Of a DNA stretch of 64,000 nt, positions 48,348 to 60,169 are shown piece by piece. The stretch is from Lepeophtheirus salmonis. Its lineage: Eukaryota; Arthropoda; Copepoda; Siphonostomatoida; Caligidae. The position numbers were made by a program, and so were the translations under genes. The notes beneath the pieces are model-generated. The model had not been told where the DNA came from. It ran no database searches and saw only the letters and a program-made list of their open reading frames with translations. The number at the start of each line of letters is the position of its first letter. Within the stretch, counting starts at the first letter, position 1. The stretch is taken from positions 13,206,001 through 13,270,000 of the forward strand of contig NC_052134.2 in NCBI RefSeq assembly GCF_016086655.4, in the 5' to 3' direction.

Positions 48348-50838
48348 TTATTTTGCATCTTCATTATAGATCCTCTTCTTAATCTCTAAGTGGTAAATAT
48401 AAATAATGACTTCTTTTGGCCAGTTAGGATATAATTCAATTAGATGGTCATGTAGCCTTTCAAGTACGTTTGGGTTTTTGTCAATTTCATCTTCATGGTT
48501 ACAATGAAAATCACTGAAATGTTTTTCCAGACAATGACAAAATTTCACACAAGGGGATTGTAAGGCCCCCCTTAGAGACCAAATAAATCCAAGGGCTAGA
48601 CGTTTCTTCATAAAATCCGAAGTCACATGTCTTTTTCCCTAGATTTGGATAAAGGTTTTGAAAATTTTTGGCGAAAAATCCTGCAATATAAGCCAGACCC
48701 TTATCTGAATAATCATTGGCAACTTGAGATGAATCTCCTAAAGTTTTTTACGATTCAATTGCATCCCTATCAAACATTTTCTTGTATATTGGACGAAAAG
48801 AAATGACTCGTTATTGATTTCGTACTATCCTCATCATTTAACTCCTCTTTAACAGCTGGATTTCTTTAGACAAGTTCATGATTTTTTCCAATTAAAGTTA
48901 CTTTTAGTCTTCTGAGGGCTTCCACTGGGGATGGATGAGTATTGTTTCCTGTGATGGCACAAATCCGTGAGAATACATTCTCCAGACAATCTTGATTTAA
49001 ATGAGTGGTTAAAATGAATTGCATTTCATTATCCTTGATACATTCAAATAATTGTTTTGTTAAACGAATGGAGATTAAAATTCCTTTTTGAAATAGAAGA
49101 TGAACATTTTTCCCCGTCAATTTGATCTACAAAACTAACCACTCCATGTTGTTCATAGTATGCATCTGTTCTTTTCCAAATATATACCCACAAGAAAGTT
49201 TTTTTTTTTTGCTGTATGATCTTTTAGCATTCATTCAGTCAAACTAATCATTAACTATTTGAATGGTTCTAGACTAAGATTCTTTCTTGTGCCCACAGAT
49301 GAATAAAAATGCTTTGGACATTTTGTTGGATAAAAGCTGTGCCGCAGTTCTAACTCAGTGTCTTGCACTTCCATTACAATCAAGATGGGATTCTGTAGTC
49401 ACTTTGAAGGTTATCTTCAACTCACCACAATCTTGTTTAGGAAGGACATGGAAGTCCTCTTTAGTCAAACTTGTAGAATTACCATCCAAATCATTGAAAC
49501 TGTATGCATGATCTAATAAATGATTTCGACATAATTTGAGCAAATGAGGACAGTAAGAGAAGGCATACATTTGGCGTTTTTTATCCGCAGGATTTTCAAA
49601 AGAAAAGTTGTCTGGAGAGAGTTGTAACTGGGAGATGAATGATTTGTTATCTAAATCAAAAGTAATGGCTTTAATTAAAATTCCAGCTTGTTCAAGCCTT
49701 TCAATGATGGAGAACAAAAATTTCTTTTTCATATTATGTCGAATTTCACATATATTGGTTGCTTCCACGAATGAAAAAACCCTATGACTATTGCGACCTG
49801 CATTTTTCTCCAAGGTCCAAATATTTGCTTAAGTTTAGAGAAAATTTTAACCGTACTTTTAACTTCCATCTCATCGAAACAAAGAACCGCCATGCACTCC
49901 TGATATTCTTCAGAAATACTAATTTTTTTGAGAGATAATTTTGATGCTATCTTCGAGGAAGCCAGGTTCACACTTAAAATATTGTAGAAAGATTTATTGA
50001 GTGTGGCGACTGGGCAAAGGAAGAAGTTTCCTGGAACGTAAATATTCAAAGGCTCGAGAACTAATGCTTCGTAAGATGAGGGCTTTGGTTACATCCTCTT
50101 TTGACTATCTTCGATTGAAATTCTTTTAGGGATCTATAATACTTCTTACTTGGATTTTGGAGTGGCTCTTTTCTAGAGTGGTCCTTATCCAATTTAGTTT
50201 AAACTTCTTTTAGTTTAGTAACTTGCACTTTATTTTGTACCAACACAGTTTCATTTTCGTCAAAGAAAGTTCTTTTTGCCTTTGCACTCCCAAAACATAA
50301 GCCAATTTGCTTCCTAACACTGGACTCCTTTTTTCGAATTCGTAGACGTGAATCTGAGTGATTTGCGTCTTGGGCAAAGGCTCTTATTATGACTCAGTGA
50401 TCCCGCTACCAATTTCCATGATCCCTTCATTATGAGTCTCTGTTTCTGAGTCCATACTTGTTTCCTGGACCTTACTTGTTACACAAGCTCTTTCCTTTCG
50501 CAAGTTTCCTTACGAACATCTCTGGGGGATTTGGGTTCATCTGAACCGGGAGAAGTAAAGGGAATATGTGAGAGGACTGCATCACTTTTTAATTTTTTCC
50601 TAGCCTTGAAGTCATGAAGCTCAGGCTGGAGATTTTGCTCAAAATCATTGGATGTAAAAAATTTCCTATCACACATTTTAGAATTCTTAATATTAATTGG
50701 ATCTATTCTCCTGCAGACTGAGATCCAAAGAACTTGGAGCATCAAATGTTTCTGAGGAAATGTAAATTACTGAGCATCCCGTGAATTGGGAAAGCAGGTC
50801 ATGGCACAAACACGCTTTGAACCTCGAGATGATGACAT
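48348..50838 (-). pseudogene. P-element-like transposase relic with THAP domain (copy 2)
   Basis: Start MSSSRGSKRVCAMTC at 50838, then an in-frame stop. The THAP domain continues as LWISVCRRIDPINIKNSKMCDRKF...FEQNL and ARKKLKSDAV; the final zinc-binding His (usual CDRHF) is Lys. Core: ECMAVLCFDEMEVKST and FGPWRKMQVAIVIG near 49890-49780, ITFDLDNKSF, PHLLKLCRNHLLDHAY near 49530, KQDCGELKITFK near 49430-49390. Then GKNVHLLFQKGILIS and LTTHLNQDCLENVFSRICA near 49110-48950, the P-element block around the final acidic residue (NQD.LE..FS..R), and a C-terminal piece at 48626-48348. Frame breaks separate them. THAP9-like host genes share the layout, but the defects favour a dead transposon. Confidence 0.85.
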
Positions 50839-52949
50839 TTTTGCTAAACAGATTCAAATTAGTGCACTTTACTTTAATTAAATTATCTGAACTGCCGCAA
50901 TAGTGACGTTACTACGTCAGCTGAGTCAGCTAACGCCAACTAGACTGCCTTAGAAGATTCTTGTTGCCTGACCTTTATATATAGTCACTTTTTACAGACT
51001 GTCACACCATCTTGCGAATAATATATATGGTTAGTTTGCTTAAACCCTATTGAACAGTAAGATATAAAAGCTAATGACGTTTGAATTTTAAACTTTGACA
51101 AGATATAGTTTATTAATAAAGAATATAATTTTAACAACATTAATACTTTAAATATATGCTCTATTAACTATAAATATAACCGCCCTTAGCGGCAATGATG
51201 ACTTCAAAGCGGAGGGGAAAGTTTATACTCTATTTACTATTATAAGGACTGGAGCTGTTGACATAACCAACGGGCAACCAGTTTCAAAAAAAGATGATTA
51301 TTTTTCTACAGTTTCCTATTTATTTAGGACTCATGATTTAAAAAATGTATACTAATTAGTTTCTTGAGAGTATTGGGAGAGTAAGGCAAATCAATTTTGG
51401 GAAAATTCATTCTAGCTTGCTTTTGTTTTGACGGGCCACAACAATAAGCTAAAATAATGGATATGAGATTTTCCATGGAGTGTGTGTAGCTAAACCCCAG
51501 AAAATCATATGAAAAGAAAGGGGAGTACTTGAAATCGGCACTTAATAACTCTGACCAATGCAGGGTACTCCGTCTAGTATTCATTGCCCTTTTCTAGGAA
51601 ATTGTACGAATGAACAGAAAAAGGGTGAACGGGTCAAAGCCTAAATTTTACTAACTAGAATGTAAAAATTGAATAATGTATTTTACGACAAAAAAATTGC
51701 AACTTGTACAATTTCCTTATTCAACTAGCAACTTGTACAAATTGAAACTTTCTAACGTGAAATCAGCCATTTTCATTCGCTATGAATAATTTTTTCAGTT
51801 AAAATATCGTGGTGAGGGCTCAAAATTAAGTATGTTCTTTATATTCTTCAGTAACATAAAACGATTGAGTCATTACACAAAAAGATTAACTAAATATCTA
51901 AGTGGATTTCCCTAAATTTTTGTTTTGGGTTGTGTTTTATCTTGTAGGGGTGAAGGGGTTGTTCTCGGAGGATTTTTCTCCCTGGAAAATTTTGTACCAG
52001 AAGATTTAGTCCACTCGGGATTTTGATCAGTGACTTCGATTTAATATTTTTTCTCATTTCTAAGCAGCTCTTGGTAGATTTGACGAATATTTGGAGAGGA
52101 TAGATACACTTTGCAATGATAAATATTGAAATGTGAACAACAACAGATTATATATTTTTTTATCAAGATTAACAACATTGTACAACATAAGTTTAACGTT
52201 TAATCATTCACTTGATCCATCATCTGTTATAATTGTTGGCCAATCAGACTGTATCCAATCAATATATATCATTGTCAGAAACATATTATTGTTGTTTTAA
52301 ATGAAGTAACAAACAAATGTGTCAAAGGAATTAATATATGCATATGTAGGGAAGTCTGGGACAGTTTCAATACGGAACGAGTGTAACAGGCTTTAGCCAC
52401 AAAAAATAAATTTAATTGTTTATTATAATAAAGAATTTTGTAGAAAAAGATCCATATTTTTAGTTAACATTGAAATTCGTTCTTTTTTGCAACTTGACAA
52501 CCCTGATGTTGGGAACTACTGGTGCAAGATAAAAATTAGACCATATTAGTTGGATTGATCCACCTTTTTTCATTTTTGGAGCTACAGAAGTACTAGGCTA
52601 TATGTAAATCAAATACTTGCCACCAGAATCTTTTTTTTTTCTACCATCTACTCTTTTTTTAAATACTGGACATCCTTACCCGCAAAGTTAGGATATTTAG
52701 CGTCAAAAAGGAGCTTCATTTTTGCTGGTCTTATTTGAATTGGTAGACATAACTTCGTTGCAAATGACAGATTGTAGCTTTTCAATTCCTGCTTTACCTA
52801 TGAAAGTTAATCTATACTTTAAAAAATTCCTCACTAAATTTTCTTTTCCTAATACTTGTCTCACAATTCAATTCAATTGACAATCTGAAATCTTACAGCA
52901 AAAGGACATTCAGTAGCATACAAGAAGCATTTAAGAAGGCCCTAGGCTA
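50839..52949. other. Unassigned stretch
   Basis: A 86-codon open frame on the minus strand (51584-51324) has no recognisable domain. The segment near 51340-51400 (atactaattagtttcttgag..., ggcaaatcaa) weakly resembles 3277-3320, which may mark an old shared repeat. Nothing else recognised. Confidence 0.4.
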
Positions 52950-53815
52950 CCACAGGCAAATTGTCAGGCGATGAAATATTTTGCATTTATTAAACTTTTA
53001 AATCGTGACCTATTATATTCTACGGCTTCTACGCATGGGATTTTTAGTTAATAATTTTAGAAAGTCAGTCATCATTTTTATTCCTTTCTCCGCAACACCC
53101 AAATTTTATATACATATTTTTTTTTCTTGTAGTCTTCATTTACTGACTATGATGCAAAAGGATCTTGAAGCCAATCCGACGCTCTATTGAGTATGGCTAA
53201 AAAAAGAAGCGATTTTGGACCAATACGATAACTAATTTAGAGTTTTCAGTTATAATCTTAAAAATAGGGTTGCCTTTTCTTAATCTATCAGAGTTTTTAG
53301 TCGAATATAGTTTCAGGGCTACATTCCTCTATTAATCATCATCTAAAACATTGATGAATACAGCGAACAAAATCAACTTCTTTATCAAATATCACATGTG
53401 ATTATGAAGATTCTTCATTAGGATCTCTGTTAAATTATTGTCGATTCTTCTGAATAATAAAATGTCCTGGTCAAATTCAAAGTCTTTGCCAAGAGCATCC
53501 ACAGCAAATGCTGAAGTAATCCATTTGGCTTAAAAAAAAATATCAGGATTTTGTTCATTTTATCCCGTTTTGTACTGACGTCCTTTATCATATTTAAGTC
53601 TCTAAATCAACAAAGCAACTTTTGGAGAGTACATATTTCTGGCCATCCATTTTACTTGATGAATTTCTCCTCGAGGTATTCAGTAGAATACCTCGAGGAG
53701 GAGTGAAATTATAGTGAGTTCTGCAATTTCTTGGTAATCAACTCTGAGAGATGTATCATACTTCAAAATCTTATCCATCTTCTTTAAATAATTTCCCTTT
53801 CTTTCAGCCATAATC
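52950..53815 (-). pseudogene. Relic of a second conserved multicopy arthropod gene family
   Basis: Minus strand: MAERKGNYLKKMDKI, then YDTSLRVDYQEIAELTI (53810-53720), IPRGEIHQVKWMARNMYSPKVALL (53690-53600), and after frame changes SAFAVDALGKDFEFDQDILLF and NLHNHMWYLIKKLILFAVF (53530-53350). This order (R.DY.EL.ELT, PRG...PGA.HHARWM.+.IY.LK, TAVDAP..D, HLWYL..E.I..ALF) is one I recognise from uncharacterised, highly repeated arthropod proteins. No function is established to my knowledge; transposon origin is inferred. Stops and shifts mark it as dead. Confidence 0.55.
53667..53700. repeat. Perfect 15-bp hairpin
   Basis: ctcctcgaggtattc (53667-53681), a 4-base loop and the exact complement gaatacctcgaggag (53686-53700). 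It lies inside the relic gene and may be a local inverted duplication of the segment coding for IPRGE. Confidence 0.9.
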
Positions 53816-55052
53816 CTTTAAGAGTGAGGCTTTTTCGATGTCCTTTCTTCAATTAAGATTTTCTGGAGACATAACTTTTTAACAAACTTCGCATACTATC
53901 GCATGCTTTCTACACGCTATATAAAATAACTTTTCGTCTAATTTGTTTTATATTAGCAGAGCGGCTCCTTTATGAATTCCACTATTAATGCCTTGATGTA
54001 AAAAACAAGGGACTTAATACTATCAGGGATTTTCCATGTCTCTAATATATTTATTTTTACATTGGTTTGGTATTGTCATGTTGAGCTGCAAATCACTACT
54101 ACTCCAAACGGGTTCCCTTCAAGATTGGATCCATGAAAATCTCTTAACATTTTTGTTAACCAGTCTAGTGCTGTTTCGACGAGTACTTTTGCCAAGTCAT
54201 CACGAGAAACTTAATTCTTAAATATTAACAAACAGGTTGATAAACTAGGTTATTAATAATTTAATCCAATAACTATTTCTCTAAATTTTATGTTTTTAGT
54301 TATAAAAGTCTAAGAAAAGATATAAAATATATATCCTTCGGATTTTCCTATTTGTAGTAGAAAAGTTATATCGTAAAATAAATATTTGAGTGGAGTGTCT
54401 TTTTTGGCATTCAATCGTGTGTTTTATCTATACTTTTTGTCCAAAAACTACCTAACAATATCAAAAATTGTATTTGAAACTTCAAGGCTTACATACTTAA
54501 GTCCCTAAAAAAATAATTGTCGAGCTTCTCACATCTTGGAGTATGGGATAAAATACGGAAACTTTACAAAATTCAAAAGAAATATATTTTTGATTAGTTC
54601 TAATATTTTATCATGTTTAAAAAAAAAAGTCAATTTATGTAATTGTAATTAACTTCTCATTCAAATCTAAATATCTCTGAAATAAATGCAAATACCCTTT
54701 CCACAGTTACAATTCTTGGAAATTGAGTACTGATTCGTGCTCAAATTGACAAATTTAAATTAGATCTAAAGATTTATTCACTTTTGTTATTGATATTGTG
54801 ACATCATTCAGGTTTTTCCAAAAAATTTCATGGATTTGTGTAGTAAATTATGTGATAGAAAAAAAAGTTGATAAAAATTAGATAGCAAATACAAGGAGAT
54901 GAAAAACTAATATTAATATCTAATTTGTTTATCAATATCTTATATCACCAAATCTTTGAATAAATAGAGTAGAAAAATTTAATCGTTTCATATTTATTTA
55001 GTATTATGTTCATACCTAATCGTGATTAGAAGTTCCCACTGTCAAACGGATT
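53816..55052. other. Unassigned AT-rich stretch
   Basis: No gene or RNA recognised. The part next to 53816 may be the N-terminal remainder of the relic gene to its left. Confidence 0.35.
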
Positions 55053-55069
55053 GACCGCTTGTGAAGTGT

Positions 55070-55133
55070 TTGATCCTCTCCCAAAGAGGATCAACGGTCA
55101 TTCTGTTAAAATAATCTATATTAAAGATTATTT
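55070..55133. repeat. Two adjacent perfect hairpins
   Basis: First: ttgatcctct, loop cccaa, agaggatcaa (55070-55094), with flanking gaccg and cggtc extending the pairing after a bulge. Second: aaataatct, 7-base spacer, agattattt (55109-55133). Together they look like the core of a small foldback element. Confidence 0.75.
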
Positions 55134-55506
55134 ATTAGATTGATTTAGTAATGGGGACTATTATCTAGGACTATTTGACAAAAATATTTTTGCCTAATGA
55201 CAATTTGTGACACTTGGCTCATAAATGATATTTAATATATTAATATATGCCCTTACATATTTCAATTGTATATCATTTCATATTATGATGAATCGGTATT
55301 TTTCTTACCAATCTTCGATTGACCAATTTACAATAGAACAATTAATATTGTCATGCCATATAGGTAAATAAATAGAGTATTCTTCTTCAGAATCAAAAAA
55401 TTTTTTCAAGTATATTTACCTAATAATGATCTTTATGACGTCGTTAAGAATTACATATATAAGTTTTATAGTATTAAAATCCATCTAATAACTTCTTCGA
55501 TACTGT

Positions 55507-55937
55507 ACCAGTTGGTACAATGAAATCTGAACACTTCTTTATTCAATAATTATTGAAGGTTGAGTGATTTGGAATTAATTCATGTTTTGATATATTTAAG
55601 CATAAACAATTAGTTACAAAACCAAACAGTCCTAAGCTTTCTAACTTATGTACAAGTCGAGAATTTCCATTCGCGGGTTCCAATTTGTAGAAAAAGAAGG
55701 GTTCTGTCAATAAGGCCAAACTGGACCCCGATGAGTTAAATAAAACAGCCCAGGTAATTTCTTTTCAAGTCAATGAGGGGTCCTACAAGAGATCTCGGGC
55801 TTACACGCAAGACTGTCCAGACACTACAAAAAAAGTGGATGAAAAGAGCTTTGTGAGGGCAGAGAGGCCACTTTTGATCTCGATGAAGTTTAAAATTCAA
55901 AGTGTTCATATTTTGATGGAACACTCGGTATTATAAT
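55507..55937 (+). mobile_element. Miniature mariner-like element with terminal inverted repeats
   Basis: The left end, taccagttggtacaatgaaa then ctgaacactt, pairs with the reverse complement of the right end, taccgagtgttccatcaaa then tgaacacttt. Inside, the plus strand near 55775-55850 reads RDLGLTRKTVQTLQKKWMK, a possible second helix of the N-terminal DNA-binding domain; the catalytic core is deleted. The size is about 0.43 kb. A solo right end occurs at 25079-25135. Confidence 0.65.
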
Positions 55938-56702
55938 ATTGCATAGTAATTATCTATTAAAAGCGTAGTTATACTTTTGAATATTATATATGATGCCTCA
56001 AATTTGTTCTTAGAAATAATAAGATGGCCAATATATATATAGATATATATATACGACAAGGAATCAACATGAAATTGTATTCATGTCCCTTCTAAAATGG
56101 TGCATAATCTACGTTTATTTATCAAAAATAATTCATTATGAAATACACATACACGGATCAAGTGAGACAGGGAATTGACAGATGATAACAATGTACAAAA
56201 GGACGCCTGTTTATATAAACACAATACAGTTGCATGTGGTTCGAATTTAGTTTAAATTTACAGACTTTTTGAATTTTCATCTTTGAGTATTTATATGCCC
56301 TATTCTTTTTCACAAGAAGATAAAGGATCAAAGTGTTAAGGCTTTTCTTGAATTGACTATGTACTAGTTTTGAGGTACAAGTCGAGTCTCGAGTCGTAGC
56401 TATCGATCCCAAGTATCTACCTCTGGAAAATAGTAAGTCAAAACTTTATTTTCCTATTGATATCTTCAAATTCATATAATTATGTACAGTACACAGTTAA
56501 ATCCAAATTTTCATTAACCAAGAATGTTCCTTTCCTCTATAAACCACACAAGACTACTGATAATACTAATATATTAATGTATTTTTACAATGATTTATTA
56601 TGTATGTTAATTTTACGTAGAAATAAACATTTATTGAACATGAACCTTGAAAACTAAAAAAAAGAAATAGTCTAAAATTATCCAAATGTAATCAATAGTT
56701 AA

Positions 56703-56708
56703 TTTATT
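56703..56708 (-). terminator. Poly(A) signal of the astacin gene
   Basis: AATAAA on the minus strand, about 84 bases after the stop codon. Confidence 0.6.
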
Positions 56709-56791
56709 TAAATATTTGGTAATATAAAAAAACAAAACTTTTGAGCACATACAAAATGTTTATGTTTGTATATGTATAATAAATATGGGCT

Positions 56792-58159
56792 TTAACATTT
56801 CCCACATCCTTTTAGACAAAATTGACGGATAAAACTATATCCACAATATCCTTTTAGACTTGTACAACTCTCATCAGCAATTTTATTCTCACATACTAAA
56901 ATAGAGATGCAAAAAATCGATGATCAATTAATTATTGAATACAAAGAGGAAAAAAAATAAAATGTCAATCACATACCACAATTGAAGCAGGTCTTTTTAC
57001 AGTTTTGGTTAATATACGAATGTTTTCCACAATAAGATTTATAGTAGTTACAATACCTAAATGTGTCAACACAAGCTGAAAAAAAAGGATAAATCATAAT
57101 TACTTATTTTAAAACTTTGTAAATATTTCTTACGCTTAGCAGTTGTAGTTGTTGGTGCAGGTGCTAGAGATGAAGCTGTGGGTTCTGGAGATGTAGTAGA
57201 AGTTTGAGCTGTGGCAGCATCTTGGCATTCATAGGCTGCTTTGGTCTTTTGAACATCTAAATCGCTCATTCCACTTCTATTTGGAATGCGAGCAGTTGTC
57301 GACTTTTTCAATGTAATTGTGTTTTGACCATTAGTTGAAAAGCTAATAACAGGGAAAATGACTTTTTTAAATTAATAAAATCTTATATGGTTTTTGATGG
57401 ACCTTACTATGTAAGTCCATAGTGCATAATTGATCCATAATCGTAGGCCATTCCAAAGGTTGAAGTTCTAAATCCAGCATAACAATTGTCATATTGATCA
57501 ATGCCTACATTTCCACAGTATGGAATAGTAGCAGCTTCATTCTCCCCAAGAGCTCTCCAAAAGTTGCTATAGGTTCCACTTCGTATATTTTCCCAACTAA
57601 TTGTAACATATTGGTCTCGATCAGGTCTGGTTTGCTCATGGGCAAATCCAAGGATGTGGAGCAATTCATGAACAATAATGCCCAAATGCTTATTAAAAAA
57701 ATTCAAAGTTATTGTCGATCATAGTTTTTTACATAATGAAAATTGTTTTACCACACAGCCATCGCTCTGTAAGTGAAGGACACTTCTCGCTCTCCCACTA
57801 TTGTAGCCAAGATTAGCATAGCATCCACTTGCACCAGTGAAAATATCTACATAATTCGCTTGATTTGTTCTTTGAACAAATTTGACACATGTTCGATCCG
57901 AAATGTGCTTAATAGAATCCATGATAGTTTGTCGTTGACTTGAAGAGAAATTTGAGCTGATTGTGTATGGAACAATGCCATTGGGCCATCGATTGCTTCG
58001 TCCTCCAATAAAGTTCCTTGAATACATAGCAGCTCTGTCATGGGCATCCACCAGAACTCGACAGCTTCCCTCATTGGAAACATTTTCATCACTCAAGCAG
58101 AGTGAAAAGAATAATGAACTCAACAGTGTTATTACTAAATGATTCTTCATTGTGATCAA
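56792..58159 (-). CDS. Secreted astacin metalloprotease with two ShKT domains
   Basis: Five exons: 58159-57752, 57688-57408, 57342-57134, 57075-56977, 56895-56792. The introns are 63, 65, 58 and 81 bases, all GT-AG; the joined frame is 366 codons plus stop. Residues 1-23 are a signal peptide (hydrophobic ITLLSSLFFSLCL), with a second possible start at Met4. A short pro-region leads to RWPNGIVPY (57-65). The zinc site is HELLHILGFAHEQTRPDRD (143-161; His143, 147, 153 and Glu144), and the Met-turn is SIMHY (222-226). FSTNGQNTI and GMSDLDVQKTKAAYEC end the protease domain. A Thr/Pro/Ala-rich linker (about 271-299) joins two six-cysteine ShKT domains (301-332, 334-366). Astacins are secreted zinc endopeptidases; ShKT modules often flank them in worms and arthropods. 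All catalytic residues are present, so the enzyme should be active. The usual FxGD inhibitory motif is not evident in the short pro-region. The substrate is unknown. Confidence 0.93.
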
Positions 58160-58196
58160 TTGAAAGCGTTGTGAAGTAATTTAAAAGATTTTGATG

Positions 58197-58206
58197 AATA
58201 TATACC
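58197..58206 (-). promoter_or_regulatory. TATA box of the astacin gene
   Basis: GGTATATATTC on the minus strand with TATATA at 58204-58199, about 40-45 bases before the first start codon. This leaves a short 5' UTR, as is common for secreted, tissue-specific genes. Confidence 0.6.
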
Positions 58207-58828
58207 TCTTTTCCATCTTTTCAAATAGATACACAAGTGTGTATAAGGCTATTATTCCTTTTTAGCTCTAATACATTCAAAATTCCCATTTTTCAAAATT
58301 GTCTCTTGAAAAAGATTAATTTTTGTCAACTTTTGGACCTTTTTGGTCAACTACAGGGAGAATAGGGGTAAACTTTAGACTTTTATCTATCAAATGAAAT
58401 AATTTAATACAAGTATATCCACTGATATAACCATTATTGGACTGGTGATTTTTCCCCCTAAGAACAATGACTGATAAAGAAAATATTAAATATGAAAGAA
58501 ACTTCAAGACTTCATTTTATATTAAAAAACAATTCAATTAAAAGTGTAATGTCATATTATAAGTTATAAGTATTATATCGTTTTATGTTAGATTTTTAAA
58601 TTATAATTTAAAACTGTACTTTATGCATTTATGTTAGATAAAATAATATATTTATTAATTTATAATTTGAAATATAAGCTTGAAAGGTTGTGTTGGAATA
58701 TAAATAGTAAAATAAACGTAAATAGATTGGATGATTATAGGATATTCCATCTACCTATATTAATATAAAATTCAATAGAATAAGTTACGTCATTTTTGAG
58801 GAAGTAGATCTTATTAATTACTGCTATG
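58207..58828. other. Upstream region of the astacin gene
   Basis: AT-rich. The open frame at 58507-58316 has no domain. No enhancer-like motif could be singled out. Confidence 0.4.
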
Positions 58829-59990
58829 TTAGGGATGTACCGATGCCAAATTTTCAGCCGGTTCCGATACAATCTTTATGGACAATTCCGATTCTTTATT
58901 ATGTATATAGGAATGTCATAAACAATTTTTTTAATGTTTAACTTTTTATTCATTACAAATATGGGGGAAAAAAGACATACATTTATCAATCATAAATAGT
59001 TGCTCATAAATTTCAATTTTGATAAGTTAATTAATCTCCATTCTAAGGAGAGTAATATTTAAAGTCAGCATCATCAACCCTCGGCATTTGATCTAATTTT
59101 AACTGCCTCATTGATAAAAATAAACTTGCGACACTGAAAATTAGTTATTTTCTATCATTTTACTGGTTCGGCCCACATGAGATCTTGAACTGTATAAACC
59201 AATGCCTGAGTCCGGAATTGTATTTATTTTAATGGACACAGGATGGAAAATAATGAGTCAAACTTGAGTAAAAAAATATGGACTCGATTTGACATCTTTT
59301 ATAAACAATATTATTCAAGAAACAAACAAAAAATCAGGCTTGTTAGCGTTCAGGAAAAAAATTGGGATCAGAAATTCCCTTTGATATAGCAATATAACAA
59401 TCAAAGCCATTTATCATCAGCGACCCGATCAATTTAATTGCAATCATATTAAAATATACAATATCTATAAACCTATATATATCTTTTTAACCTAAATAAA
59501 CGATTTATCTACCTTTTTCAAATATATTTGTTTATAATATTTACTATAATAAATAAATAAAATATATGTAGAAAAACACTAAAATATAGTCTACCAGCGA
59601 ATTATGAAATATCTACATAAATATTTTCTCTTCTAGCTCTTTATTTGACATTAATAGGAGCTGCTTCTTAAAGTTGTTGTCTCTCAGCCTCTGTTCAGTC
59701 CTCCTCAGGATCTGTTTGGCCTAGGAGAACAAACGCTTCTTCCTTGCACTACTGGGAAGCACGACATTGTATCATGTCCCTCCGGTAGGCCAAGATAATT
59801 TCCTGACCTTCAAATTCATCAGCCAGGTATCTTTCCACTTCCGAATTGTTAGTATCCATCCTTTTGGGACGTCTGGTGAAGAAATTAATCTTCAGTATTT
59901 GCAGTGTCCAAAATTCCTACTTATAAATATCGGCCGAAATCAGTTCTCACAACATATATAAGAATCAAGACTAAGTCATGACCGAGGTTA
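58829..59990 (-). pseudogene. 3' end of a hAT transposon relic: terminal repeat and dimerisation domain
   Basis: The left edge, tagggatgtaccgatgcc at 58829 followed by cagccggttccgatac, is the kind of terminus seen in hAT elements of the Tip/ZBED type. Read on the minus strand from about 59900, NSEVERYLADEFEG is followed by SARKKRLFS, then AKQILRRTEQRLRDNNFKKQLLL (59770-59650). This is the hAT C-terminal dimerisation region (SA..ER.FS.A..I....R..L...N....L.L). Protein end and element end are in consistent orientation, about 800 bases apart. Stops and shifts are present. The other end of the element was not found. Confidence 0.65.
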
Positions 59991-60169
59991 TAAAGTTCGA
60001 TACTAAAATAAAGACCAGGACCAGTATTTTTAGTTCGAGACCAAGACCGAGTCTATTAAACTCAATACTAAGCAAAGCAAAGTTCAGTCTTTGAAGAATA
60101 GCGAAACAGAATACGCAAAATAAGTTACACTTTTAATAAAATTTGTATTCTTACAATAATTAATACATC

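Noticed and set aside
47150..60080. Scattered similar motifs (caagtcgagtc, gagaccaagaccgagtc) near 47230, 56375 and 60040
   Set aside because: They may be traces of one short dispersed repeat, but alignable length is too small to define a unit.
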